22,657 nucleotides of DNA from a virus. The stretch covers positions 1 to 22,657 of IMG/VR virus record IMGVR_UViG_3300048672_000122, one strand, 5' to 3'. This document shows, in pieces, positions 10,283 to 18,105 of the stretch (the stretch's first letter is position 1; the number at the start of each line of letters is the position of its first letter). The notes below the pieces were generated by a model, which searched no databases, was not told the origin of the DNA, and saw only the letters and a list, made by a program, of their open reading frames with translations. The position numbers were made by a program, and so were the translations under genes.

Positions 10283-10318
10283 CATGACAAAATAGTTGTT
10301 GTAACGAAGTGACATGAC
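10277..10318. repeat. 12-bp direct repeat after the HTH gene
   Basis: AAGTGACATGAC occurs at 10277-10288 and 10307-10318, 30 bases apart, about three turns of the helix, so both copies face the same side of DNA. The first copy includes the stop codon of the HTH gene. It is a candidate operator. Confidence 0.5.
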
Positions 10319-10368
10319 GATTATGATTAGAAATATCTAGTGTTGATTCGTTCGCACTAAAGAATATT

Positions 10369-10401
10369 AGCCTCGTATCTTAACTGATTCGGGGCTTTTT
10401 T
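10369..10401 (+). terminator. Intrinsic terminator 1 before late genes
   Basis: AGCCTCG (10369-10375) pairs with CGGGGCT (10390-10396), seven pairs with one G-U, 14-base loop, then six T (10396-10401). It probably ends early and middle transcription. Confidence 0.75.
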
Positions 10402-10525
10402 ACTTCTGGCCAGTTAAGGATTGCGAGGTTCGCGGTCGCTGGTAATAGGCGACTATAGTTTCGTGTGGCAAGCGATTAACGCATCAATTAGCCAAAACTT
10501 TCTCCCTCTCGCTATATGCGGGTTT
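10402..10525. other. Gene-free stretch between twin terminators
   Basis: Together with the flanking terminators this belongs to a gap of 308 bases (10283-10590) without a gene. The segment holds small hairpins (GCGA/TCGC 10423-10433; GTCGC 10435-10439 with GCGAC 10449-10453) and two weak -10-like boxes (TAATAG 10443-10448 after TTGCGA 10421-10426; TATAGT 10454-10459). A late promoter or the packaging (cos/pac) site would be expected about here, but neither is proven. Confidence 0.35.
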
Positions 10526-10550
10526 AGCCTCGATCCGTCGGGGCTTTTTT
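10526..10550 (+). terminator. Intrinsic terminator 2 before late genes
   Basis: AGCCTCG (10526-10532), six-base loop, CGGGGCT (10539-10545) and six T (10545-10550). Both stem arms are identical to those of terminator 1, only the loops differ. It lies 40 bases before the terminase genes. Confidence 0.85.
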
Positions 10551-10590
10551 ATTTGTAGGCAGGACACTCCGTGAGGAACCCTGAAACGTT

Positions 10591-10896
10591 ATGACCAGCA
10601 AAATCGACAAAGTGCCGAAAAGTGCAGATAAGCGATTAGCCAATTTAACAGGCGGTAGTCGCAAAGGAATCCCAAACAAAACAACGCAAGCAGCTAAAGA
10701 CGCAATCGCACAAGCAGCCGAAGAATTGGGCGGCGCTGATCGATTAGTCAATTGGGTGAAAGAAGATCCAAGCAATGAGCGCGTGTTCTGGGGGACTATC
10801 TATCCAAAGCTTTTGCCTTTGCAAGTCAATGGTGCTGGTGAGAACGGCGAGCACCTTGTGAATATCGGTCGTATTGAGTTAGTAGCTCTTAAATGA
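10591..10896 (+). CDS. Small terminase subunit candidate, 101 aa
   Basis: The segment G-G-S-R-K-G-I-P-N-K-T-T (about 21-32), followed by an alpha-helical middle and R-V-F-W-G-T-I-Y-P-K-L-L-P-L-Q-V (about 65-80), is typical of small terminase-like proteins in many Proteobacterial phages; the N-terminal half would contact DNA. It is directly upstream of the large terminase and overlaps it by ATGA, the standard arrangement. Small subunits recognise the packaging site and stimulate the large subunit. The start lacks a close SD (GAGGA is 13 bases away). A seven-codon GTG frame at 10571-10594, with AGGA six bases before it, ends in the overlapping TGA and might couple translation. Confidence 0.68.
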   Translation: MTSKIDKVPKSADKRLANLTGGSRKGIPNKTTQAAKDAIAQAAEELGGADRLVNWVKEDPSNERVFWGTIYPKLLPLQVNGAGENGEHLVNIGRIELVALK

Positions 10897-12206
10897 CAGC
10901 AGTTCAAGTAGCGATTCCCGAAAAGCTGATTCCAGTCTTTGAAGGCAAAGCAGACGTAAGAGGCGCTTACGGTGGGCGCGGCTCAGGTAAGACTAGATCG
11001 TTTGCGAAAATGGCTGCTGTACGTGGATACATTCACGGCAGAGCAGGCGAAAGCGGGATTATCTTGTGCGCACGTCAGTTCATGAACTCGCTGGAAGATT
11101 CAAGCCTGGAAGAAGTAAAGCGGGCAATTGAAGAAGAAGAATTTCTTGCTGATTACTACGAGATCGGTGACAAGTTCATTAGAAGCAAAGATAAGCGGAT
11201 TAACTTCGCGTTTGCTGGCTTAGATCGAAACATCGCAAGCATTAAGTCTAAAGGCCGTTTGCTGCTGTGTTGGGTAGATGAAGCAGAGCCGGTAACAGAT
11301 GAGGCGTTTGTAACACTGATTCCTACCTTGCGCGAAGAAGGCGAAGGATGGTCTGCTGAGTTATGGGTAACGTGGAATCCAAAGAGAAAGAAAGCATCTG
11401 TAGAAAGCCGTTTCAGGTTTTCAAAAGATCCACTAGTTAAAGTTGTTCAACTTAACTGGACTGATAATCCGAAATTCCCTGAGAAGTTAGACCGCGACAG
11501 ATTGCGTGACCTTGAAGAAAGGCCAGAGCAATACGGTCACATTTGGGAAGGTGATTACGTTTCAGCAGTTGAGGGCGCTTACTTTACTAGGCATCTTCTG
11601 AAAGCTAAAGAAGAAGGCCGAATAGGATTTGTACCTGCTGACCCGTTGATGACTATTCGCTTATTTGCGGATATTGGCGGTACTGGCGCAAGGGCTGATG
11701 CTTTTACCTTTTGGGCTGCTCAGTTCATCGGCTTAGAGATTCGGGTAATCAATTACTACGAGGTGCAAGGTCAACCAATTGACGCGCATCTTAACTGGCT
11801 ACGCGCTCAAGGTTACACACCAGACAAAGCACAAATCTGGCTGCCTCATGACGGTGATACGCAAGAGAAGGTCTATGACGTTTCTTACGCATCTGCCTTC
11901 AAGAAAGCAGGTTACAGCGTTGAAGTAATACCTAATCAGGGTAAAGGCGCTGCAAACCAGCGTATAGAACGCGCTAGGGTGCTTTTCCCACGTATCAGAT
12001 TCAACGAAGAAACTACCAGTGGTGGACGCGATGCGCTTGGTTGGTATCACGAAAAACGAGACTTAGAGAGAAACATTGGACTTGGGCCTGAACATGATTG
12101 GGCTTCTCATGGTGCTGATGCTTTCGGTCTTATGTGTGTTGCTTATACAGAGCCTAGCTCAGTAGCACCTAAACCTATTAGTTATAGAACACGGACAATT
12201 GCATGA
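10893..12206 (+). CDS. terL: Large terminase subunit (ATPase/nuclease), 437 aa
   Basis: Walker A G-G-R-G-S-G-K-T lies at residues 27-34 and Walker B L-L-L-C-W-V-D-E at about 123-130; both belong to the packaging motor ATPase. W-N-P-K-R-K (about 160-165) is a typical motif after the ATPase core. The C-terminal RNase H-like nuclease shows F-A-D-I-G-G-T-G (about 257-264), L-P-H-D-G-D (about 316-321) and D-W-A-S-H-G-A-D-A-F (about 401-410), supplying the acidic metal ligands. The enzyme translocates DNA into the prohead and cuts concatemers. It resembles the Terminase_3/PBSX-like class. It overlaps both neighbours by ATGA. Confidence 0.93.
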   Translation: MTAVQVAIPEKLIPVFEGKADVRGAYGGRGSGKTRSFAKMAAVRGYIHGRAGESGIILCARQFMNSLEDSSLEEVKRAIEEEEFLADYYEIGDKFIRSKDKRINFAFAGLDRNIASIKSKGRLLLCWVDEAEPVTDEAFVTLIPTLREEGEGWSAELWVTWNPKRKKASVESRFRFSKDPLVKVVQLNWTDNPKFPEKLDRDRLRDLEERPEQYGHIWEGDYVSAVEGAYFTRHLLKAKEEGRIGFVPADPLMTIRLFADIGGTGARADAFTFWAAQFIGLEIRVINYYEVQGQPIDAHLNWLRAQGYTPDKAQIWLPHDGDTQEKVYDVSYASAFKKAGYSVEVIPNQGKGAANQRIERARVLFPRIRFNEETTSGGRDALGWYHEKRDLERNIGLGPEHDWASHGADAFGLMCVAYTEPSSVAPKPISYRTRTIA

Positions 12207-14542
12207 AGAAAGAAAAAATGTCAGATGACGATCTTCTTGCGCTATTACAGCGTAAAGAAGACGACGCTGCACACTACGTGCATGGTCAGCTAGGTCAAGA
12301 GCGTGAGACTGCTTTGCGTGAATACTACCGCATGCCTTACGGTAACGAGGAAGATGACGGATGGAGTAAAGTTGTATCTTCTGACGTGTCCGACTCTGTA
12401 GAATGGATTCTCCCCGCACTGTTAAAGACATTCACTAGCACAGATAAAGCGGTATCTTTCGAGCCTTCTACGGCTAAAGATGTTGCAGGCGCTGAACAAG
12501 CGACTGATGCATGTAATTACGTGTTCTATAAACAGAATAACGGGTTCTTAGTTCTCTATACCGCGATCAAAGATATGCTCACGGTTCGGAACTGTGCTGT
12601 CATGTGGCGCAAAGAGACTAAGGAAACAGTCTCAAGTATTCCGTTTAAGGGTGCGACTCAAGAAATGCTTGCGATGCTGATGCAAGAGCAAGATGCAGAG
12701 ATTGAAGCGGTCAATCAAGTTCCAATGATGGGGCAAGACGGACAGCCTGTTCTAGATGAAATGGGGCAGCCTGTTATTGCTTATGACGGTCGCTTAAAGA
12801 AAACAGAGAAGCGCACAATCTGTAAGGTCGAAGCATTCTCACCTGAAGACTTGTTAGTTGAGCGTGAGTGGACGTCACCATTGTTGCAAGACTGTCCTTA
12901 CGTTTCGCGCTTGATGCGCGTTACCATGTCCGATCTCAAAGAAATGGGCTTGGTAGTAAGTGATGACGACGACTTAGAAGGCTCTGATTCTCCAAGCGGT
13001 GCTCATACTCGCTTAAATGACGTTCAACGCACAGATACCTCAACGCTTGGCTATGGTGAAGATGAGGACTATGGCGATGAGTCAATGTCTGACGGCTGGC
13101 TGCGTATTGAGTTCGTTCTCGTTGATATGGATGGAGACGGTATTGCAGAGCGTCGCTGCATCTATCGCTTGCAAGACAAGATACTGAAAAACGAAGTTGT
13201 CTCACACGTTCCTATTGCAACGGCTTCACCGATCCTGAATACACATCGTTGGGACGGTCAGTCTATTTGGGATTTGGTCAGCGACATTCAAAAGCTGCAC
13301 ACAGAATTGTTGCGTCAAACTCTCAACAATCTGTATCTCACGAACAATCCACGCACTAAAGTTCTCACGGATTCCAACTGGTCGCCTCTCGCTAATCTTG
13401 ACGATTTGCTGGACTCTAGACCGGGCGGTATCTTGCGTCAACGTGATGCAAATGCGATCTCTGAACAGGTAACGCCATTCAGTGCTGGCGCTTCCATGCC
13501 TATGTTGGAGTATGTGCAAGGTATGAGAGAAAACCGTACTGGTGTTTCTCGTACTAGCATGGGGATGAATCCTGACAGCCTGAACAACACAGCTACAGGC
13601 AGACAGATCGACCAAAGCGCATCACAGCAACGTGTTGAGTTGATTGCTCGCATTATCGCTGAGACGTTGATTAAGCCTATCTTTCAGGGGATTCTCAAGA
13701 TTCTCACAGATGGTGAAATGCAAAAGTTGTCTTTCCGTTTGCGTGATGAGTTCGTAGAGTACGACCCAAATGAATGGCGCGATTCTTACGATATGACAAT
13801 CAATGTTGGTCTTGGTACCGGTGACACACAACTCAAAGCAGCGCAGTTAAGCAACATCTATCAATTGCAACAAGCAGGCTTGCCAATGGGTTTAGCGACT
13901 CCACAGAACTTGTACCACACAATGGCGAAGATCGTGGAAAACAGCGGCTTCAAAGATGTACAGAACTTCGTACAAGATCCACGCAATGCACCACCAGCAC
14001 CACCGCCACAGCCGCCTATTGAAGTTCAATTGGCACAGATGAAGATACAAGCAGACGCGCAGAAGTCTCAAGCGGATATGCAGAACGAGATTCAAAAGTT
14101 CCAAGCTGAGACGCAAATGCAGATCGAGATTGAGAACATTAAGGCTGAAGCGAAACGCCAAGAAATCCAAGCCAGTTTGGAATTGCAAGCAGCAAACGAT
14201 CAACGAGACGCAGAACGCGAACAGATGAAAGCTCAATTCGATGCGGCAATGGAACAGCAAAAACTTGAGTTCGAACGCTGGAAGGCTGAACTTGATGCGC
14301 GTGTGAAGTTGCGTGTGGCGAACATTGGCAATGAAGTAAGCGGTGATGAGTTGCTGAACGAATTGGGTGATGCCGCTGCAATGGGCGATTATTCCCCGAT
14401 CAATCAAATCATGATGATGCAAGCTCAAACGGCTGATGCGATCAATCAATTAGCGCAGCACATGAGCAAGCCTAAGCAGATCGTTCGTGATGCAAGCGGC
14501 AAAGCTATTGGCGTTCAATCTGTAGAGGTTGGCAATGGCTAA
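12203..14542 (+). CDS. Portal protein, P22 gp1-like, 779 aa
   Basis: This long protein follows terL directly. Features: an N-terminal helical region with W-I-L-P-A-L-L-K-T-F (about 68-77); a central D-M-D-G-D-G-I-A-E-R-R-C (about 310-321), the recurring D-x-D-G-D/E-G stretch of P22-type portals; R-W-D-G-Q-S-I-W-D-L-V and R-P-G-G-I-L-R-Q-R in the stem/crown area; and a Q/E/K-rich coiled coil at about residues 606-705, matching the C-terminal barrel of P22 portal (725 aa). The end K-P-K-Q-I-V-R-D-A-S-G-K-A-I-G is a short conserved tail. As a dodecamer it forms the DNA channel at one capsid vertex. Start at 12203 overlaps terL by ATGA. Confidence 0.87.
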   Translation: MKKEKMSDDDLLALLQRKEDDAAHYVHGQLGQERETALREYYRMPYGNEEDDGWSKVVSSDVSDSVEWILPALLKTFTSTDKAVSFEPSTAKDVAGAEQATDACNYVFYKQNNGFLVLYTAIKDMLTVRNCAVMWRKETKETVSSIPFKGATQEMLAMLMQEQDAEIEAVNQVPMMGQDGQPVLDEMGQPVIAYDGRLKKTEKRTICKVEAFSPEDLLVEREWTSPLLQDCPYVSRLMRVTMSDLKEMGLVVSDDDDLEGSDSPSGAHTRLNDVQRTDTSTLGYGEDEDYGDESMSDGWLRIEFVLVDMDGDGIAERRCIYRLQDKILKNEVVSHVPIATASPILNTHRWDGQSIWDLVSDIQKLHTELLRQTLNNLYLTNNPRTKVLTDSNWSPLANLDDLLDSRPGGILRQRDANAISEQVTPFSAGASMPMLEYVQGMRENRTGVSRTSMGMNPDSLNNTATGRQIDQSASQQRVELIARIIAETLIKPIFQGILKILTDGEMQKLSFRLRDEFVEYDPNEWRDSYDMTINVGLGTGDTQLKAAQLSNIYQLQQAGLPMGLATPQNLYHTMAKIVENSGFKDVQNFVQDPRNAPPAPPPQPPIEVQLAQMKIQADAQKSQADMQNEIQKFQAETQMQIEIENIKAEAKRQEIQASLELQAANDQRDAEREQMKAQFDAAMEQQKLEFERWKAELDARVKLRVANIGNEVSGDELLNELGDAAAMGDYSPINQIMMMQAQTADAINQLAQHMSKPKQIVRDASGKAIGVQSVEVGNG

Positions 14543-14828
14543 CGGTACGGGTGTTGCAGTCATTGATTTTGGTGCGCATCCTGGCAGCAATGAGGCATCT
14601 GTGACGATCACAGGTCAATCATCTATTAGCGCGACAAGTAAGGCCGAATCTTGGGTGATGGGCGACGACACAACGTCAGATCATACTGCAAGCGATCACA
14701 AGTATTTGCCGCAATTGGCTTCTTTTACTTGTGGCACACCATCAGCAGGCACAGGCTTTACGATTTACGGCAGAAGCGTACATAAATTAACGGGAACATT
14801 TTCCCTTCGATGGGTTTGGAGTGATTAA
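14535..14828 (+). CDS. Small virion protein, 97 aa
   Basis: The product begins MANGTGVAVIDFGAHPGSNE and ends T-F-S-L-R-W-V-W-S-D; the middle S-F-T-C-G-T-P-S-A-G-T-G-F-T-I-Y-G-R alternates hydrophobic and polar residues, pointing to a beta-sandwich. Similar F-G-x-x-P-G-S-x-x-A-S-V-x-I-T-G-Q proteins occur in the structural regions of many phages. The ATG at 14535 has SD GAGG six bases upstream and overlaps the portal stop by eight bases. A head-decoration or neck protein is the likeliest role, by position and fold prediction only. Confidence 0.6.
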   Translation: MANGTGVAVIDFGAHPGSNEASVTITGQSSISATSKAESWVMGDDTTSDHTASDHKYLPQLASFTCGTPSAGTGFTIYGRSVHKLTGTFSLRWVWSD

Positions 14829-16328
14829 ATGGCATTAGATACAAATATCGTAGGCGCACTTTCCGGTACTGGTGCAGATGTAAATGCATCGCGTCAGTTA
14901 AAAGTTGTTTTAGAGACTGATGCAACGGCAAGCCCTGAAAATGTAGGTTGTACTCGTCACTTTGGCGAGAATGACGGAGGGGCTTTAACTGGAGTTCCTT
15001 TGTTGCGTTCTCCAGAAGTTGACGTGGATTACCGTGAACGCGCTGCGGCTGATACGATCATGGATGACCATGTATTCAACACGACAGCGCAAGATACTGG
15101 TAAGCATACATACAGCAACACCACGATGACTAATGCGTGGACGGCAGGCCAAGTCACAACAAATGCTTCATCAATCACTACAACAACAACTGGAACGGTA
15201 TTTGCGACTTACGCATTTTTTCCGATCCTTGGCACGACAACATTAGCGACAGACACAGAGATCGGGTTCTCTGCACAGCCACAGTCAAACGTATTCATTG
15301 AGTTTGGTATCGGCATTCCGGGCGCTCAAACTGTTGCGCCAACTGACGGTGTATTCTTCCGCTTGAGTGCATCCGGCTTGCAAGGCATTGCATCATTCAA
15401 CGGTGCTGAAACATCAACGGGGATTTTCCCTGCTGCTGATGGTGCAGGCACTTGGACTTATACCAATGCAAAACGTTACCAGTTTATTTGCTATGCAACG
15501 ACAGTCGAGGCGCAATTCTGGGTAAATGACGGAACAGGCGCTAACTGCTTAGGCACAATTCCTCTGCCTTCTGGTCAAAGCCGCATGTGCATGTCTAGTG
15601 CAGGTCAATTCTTCCTCAAGCATCGTCATACAGGTGGCGCGGCTGGTGGCGTGATTCAAGCGACAATGGGCGCATATAACGTTCGTATCGGTGGGCCACA
15701 AATGTCCACTACATTATCAACGCAAGGTAATCGATTAAACGGCTCTTATCAAGGTTTGAGTGGCGGCACAATGGGAACGCCTGCTCGATTCGGCACGATC
15801 ACAACAGGTAATGAAGCAAACGTCACGGCAGCAGTGCCAACGACTACGACTGCCGCGCTAGGCTCTGGCCTTGGCGGTACGTTTTGGGAGACTGTTTCAC
15901 TAGCGGTGAATACTGACGGCATTATTATGTCCTATCAAGTTCCAGCGGGGACGGTCAATTATCCAGGTAGACGTCTGATCTTGCGCGGAATGTACTTATC
16001 AAGTCATGTTCAAACGGTAATTGCTGGTGGGCCATACATTGCAGAATGGTTCTTGGCGTTTGGTCATACAGCAGTATCTTTGGCGACCACAGAGACAGCA
16101 ACAAGTAAAGCGCCACGACGCATTGCATTGCCATTCACGCAGGTAATCACTGCTGCTCAAGCCGTATCTACTTTGGTGTCACAGCCAACGCAATTTGTTG
16201 ATTTTGGCGATGCTCCGATCTTTGTTAATCCGGGCGAGTTTGTACAACTATGCACACGTCATATCGGAACGGTCGGCACAACTGGAACTGTAGTGCATAG
16301 AGTAACGCCTGTTTATGGTTGGGAGTAA
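14829..16328 (+). CDS. Large virion structural protein of unknown role, 499 aa
   Basis: The start directly abuts the previous stop (TAAATG). The protein is rich in Thr, Ser, Gly and Ala and almost free of Lys/Glu runs, as in beta-rich virion proteins. Residues 30-75 (E-T-D-A-T-A-S-P-E-N-V-G-C-T-R, then R-S-P-E-V-D-V-D-Y-R) form a conserved-looking head domain. Residues about 130-290, with F-I-E-F-G-I-G-I-P-G and R-Y-Q-F-I-C-Y-A-T-T-V-E-A-Q-F-W-V, look like a concanavalin-type jelly roll. I recall such proteins next to portals of aquatic podoviruses, without known function. A head fibre, decoration protein or adhesin is possible. Confidence 0.6.
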   Translation: MALDTNIVGALSGTGADVNASRQLKVVLETDATASPENVGCTRHFGENDGGALTGVPLLRSPEVDVDYRERAAADTIMDDHVFNTTAQDTGKHTYSNTTMTNAWTAGQVTTNASSITTTTTGTVFATYAFFPILGTTTLATDTEIGFSAQPQSNVFIEFGIGIPGAQTVAPTDGVFFRLSASGLQGIASFNGAETSTGIFPAADGAGTWTYTNAKRYQFICYATTVEAQFWVNDGTGANCLGTIPLPSGQSRMCMSSAGQFFLKHRHTGGAAGGVIQATMGAYNVRIGGPQMSTTLSTQGNRLNGSYQGLSGGTMGTPARFGTITTGNEANVTAAVPTTTTAALGSGLGGTFWETVSLAVNTDGIIMSYQVPAGTVNYPGRRLILRGMYLSSHVQTVIAGGPYIAEWFLAFGHTAVSLATTETATSKAPRRIALPFTQVITAAQAVSTLVSQPTQFVDFGDAPIFVNPGEFVQLCTRHIGTVGTTGTVVHRVTPVYGWE

Positions 16329-16333
16329 GTTAA

Positions 16334-16741
16334 ATGTCTCTATTGCTGGCTCTGCTTGCCGTAGAGACGCCTGACGCGCCAAGCATACCAACTAACGAAG
16401 TATCGAAAGTATATGTAAGGCGAGGCAAGAAAGTTCTGCTATTCAACACACCAGAAGAAGCAGACAGATACTTACTCGCTGAACAAGAAGCAAACGAAGC
16501 AATACAGAAGGCGCAAAAGACTTCTAGACGCGCTAGAAAGCGTCTCAAAGACAAGATTTACCCTGCTGCTGCATCAATCGACCTAGTCGAAATTGAACAG
16601 CTTACAGTTCGTTTTGATCTTCCCTATGATCTACCGAAGATGTACGAGGAAGCGCAGTGGGACAAGTTGGCCTTCATTGCAGAGCAACTGAGACAGATGC
16701 AAGACGAGGAAGAAGTTGAACTTTTACTGATGGCGATATGA
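16334..16741 (+). CDS. Hypothetical virion-region protein, 135 aa
   Basis: GGAG in the end of the previous gene serves as SD, eight bases before the ATG. After a short hydrophobic start (MSLLLALLAVETP), too weak for a confident signal peptide, the protein has K-V-Y-V-R-R-G-K-K-V-L-L-F-N-T-P-E-E-A-D (about 25-44), a charged helix with S-R-R-A-R-K-R-L-K-D-K (about 64-74), and a C-terminal helix that ends E-V-E-L-L-L-M-A-I. Position between portal and scaffold suggests a head-related accessory or assembly factor. No motif decides. Confidence 0.6.
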   Translation: MSLLLALLAVETPDAPSIPTNEVSKVYVRRGKKVLLFNTPEEADRYLLAEQEANEAIQKAQKTSRRARKRLKDKIYPAAASIDLVEIEQLTVRFDLPYDLPKMYEEAQWDKLAFIAEQLRQMQDEEEVELLLMAI

Positions 16742-17049
16742 ACAATACAGAACAACGAGAAGTAATCGCAAGAGGTCAAGAAGCGGCAAGAATCATCGAA
16801 TCTGATGTATTCAAATTGGCGCTTGAAACGCTAAGAAATAGCGTTACTGAACAGTGGAAAAACTGCCCTATCCGCGACAAGGAAGGACAGCTTCTTTTGT
16901 TGCAGTTAGCAAAGCTGACTGATAAATTTGAGGGCATCTTTGTTGGCTTAGTTGAACAAGGAAAAATGGTTCAGCACAAGATAGATTTGGATGACGCAAG
17001 AAACGAACCGCAAGCAAGACGTTTCATGCGCAAAGTTTTCAACGGTTAG
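16738..17049 (+). CDS. Hypothetical head-assembly-region protein, 103 aa
   Basis: An all-helical protein: R-G-Q-E-A-A-R-I-I-E-S-D-V-F (about 12-25), then W-K-N-C-P-I-R-D-K-E-G-Q-L-L-L-L-Q-L (about 40-57), and a basic C-terminus A-R-R-F-M-R-K-V-F-N-G. The R-G-x-E-A and W-x-x-C/S-P-x-R-D signature recurs in small proteins just upstream of scaffold and capsid genes in podovirus-like genomes. It overlaps the preceding gene by ATGA and is followed by an 82-base untranslated gap with hairpins. Role unknown. Confidence 0.62.
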   Translation: MNNTEQREVIARGQEAARIIESDVFKLALETLRNSVTEQWKNCPIRDKEGQLLLLQLAKLTDKFEGIFVGLVEQGKMVQHKIDLDDARNEPQARRFMRKVFNG

Positions 17050-17066
17050 GCACTTAACCACACGCA

Positions 17067-17111
17067 AACGCTGTGAAGCGCTGCTATTTCCCCATAGTGC
17101 AAAGGTGGGGA
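17067..17111 (+). promoter_or_regulatory. Hairpin pair upstream of the scaffold gene
   Basis: CGCT-GTGA-AGCG (17069-17080) is a four-pair hairpin with a GNRA tetraloop, inside the 15-base sequence AACGCTGTGAAGCGC (17067-17081) that recurs at 19121-19135. A second hairpin pairs TCCCCA 17089-17094 with TGGGGA 17106-17111. Neither has a T tract. They could protect mRNA or mark a processing site. Confidence 0.4.
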
Positions 17112-17131
17112 GATATTGACTAGAGGTAAAA

Positions 17132-18088
17132 ATGGACGGACACGCTAACGCACCCGAACCGACAATTAACGATTTGGCGGCTCTCTTAAATGACACTCCT
17201 TCCGAGGAATCAGCAGAACAAGAGGACGCAGAACTAAACGCTGATGATTCGACCGTAGAAAACGACACCGAAGAAAAAGCAGACGATCAGACAGAGAAAG
17301 ATTCTGAGGAAGAAGAAGCCGAGGAAGAAGAGCCTGCACCTGAGCGAAAAATCAAAGTCACCATCAAAGGTGAAGATGGTACAGAAGTAGTCGAAGAAGT
17401 TCCCGAGACTGAACTGGTCAAAGGCTATCAACGACAAGCGGATTACACGCGCAAGACGCAAGCACTTGCGGAACGTGAACATCAAGCCGTTCAAACACTT
17501 CAAGCCAAGCACCAAGAAATCCAAAGCCAATATTTACATCAAGCAGAGCTAACACGCGCTGCGGTAGTACAAATGGCGGGGATTAAAACACCTGACGAAA
17601 TGGCGTATCTCGCACAAACCGATCCGGCTGGATGGGTAGCGGAAAACCAGCGTCAAAAGCAGATTGAAGCCTATCTCGGAACTCTGGATCAACAGATTCA
17701 AGCGGAGAGACAACAAGCGCAAGCTGCACAGGAAGAACAACGCGCAATGGAACGAAAACAAGCGTTTGACAATGCTTGGAAGAACCTAGCAGCCGCGAAG
17801 ATCGACCGAACAGCACTTGAGGGGATTTTCTCTAGTGCCACAAAGAATTACGGATTCACACCCGAAGAACTCAACAACATTTACGACCATCGAGCCGTTC
17901 TCCTTATGAGAGATGCGGCTGCATATCGTGAATTGCAATCGAAGAAAGCAGAAGTCACCAAGAAAGCTGACTCAGCCCCTCGATTGCCAAGCAAACAAAA
18001 CGTAGCTAATCCAAAGGATAAGGCGCTTGAGCAGAAGTTCAAAACTGGTCGCGCAAAGCTTAACGATTTGGCTGCATACCTATCTTAA
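17132..18088 (+). CDS. Capsid scaffolding protein, 318 aa
   Basis: Residues about 20-70 are strongly acidic (long runs of E and D), followed by E-R-K-I-K-V-T-I-K-G-E-D-G (about 71-83), G-Y-Q-R-Q-A-D-Y-T-R-K-T-Q (about 98-110), a long Q/E/A-rich coiled coil (about 110-215) and a basic C-terminus, here rich in K around 270-310. Acidic N-terminus, coiled middle and basic capsid-binding end directly upstream of the major capsid gene is the usual picture of a scaffold. It would direct prohead assembly and then leave the shell. SD AGAGG is five bases from the ATG. Confidence 0.8.
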   Translation: MDGHANAPEPTINDLAALLNDTPSEESAEQEDAELNADDSTVENDTEEKADDQTEKDSEEEEAEEEEPAPERKIKVTIKGEDGTEVVEEVPETELVKGYQRQADYTRKTQALAEREHQAVQTLQAKHQEIQSQYLHQAELTRAAVVQMAGIKTPDEMAYLAQTDPAGWVAENQRQKQIEAYLGTLDQQIQAERQQAQAAQEEQRAMERKQAFDNAWKNLAAAKIDRTALEGIFSSATKNYGFTPEELNNIYDHRAVLLMRDAAAYRELQSKKAEVTKKADSAPRLPSKQNVANPKDKALEQKFKTGRAKLNDLAAYLS

Positions 18089-18105
18089 ATTAAGGAGTAT
18101 CAATC

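Noticed and set aside
13892-14449. 185-codon minus-strand ORF opposite the portal C-terminus
   Set aside because: It is a shadow of the coiled-coil codons, producing Leu/His-rich nonsense, with no SD and wrong strand for the region.
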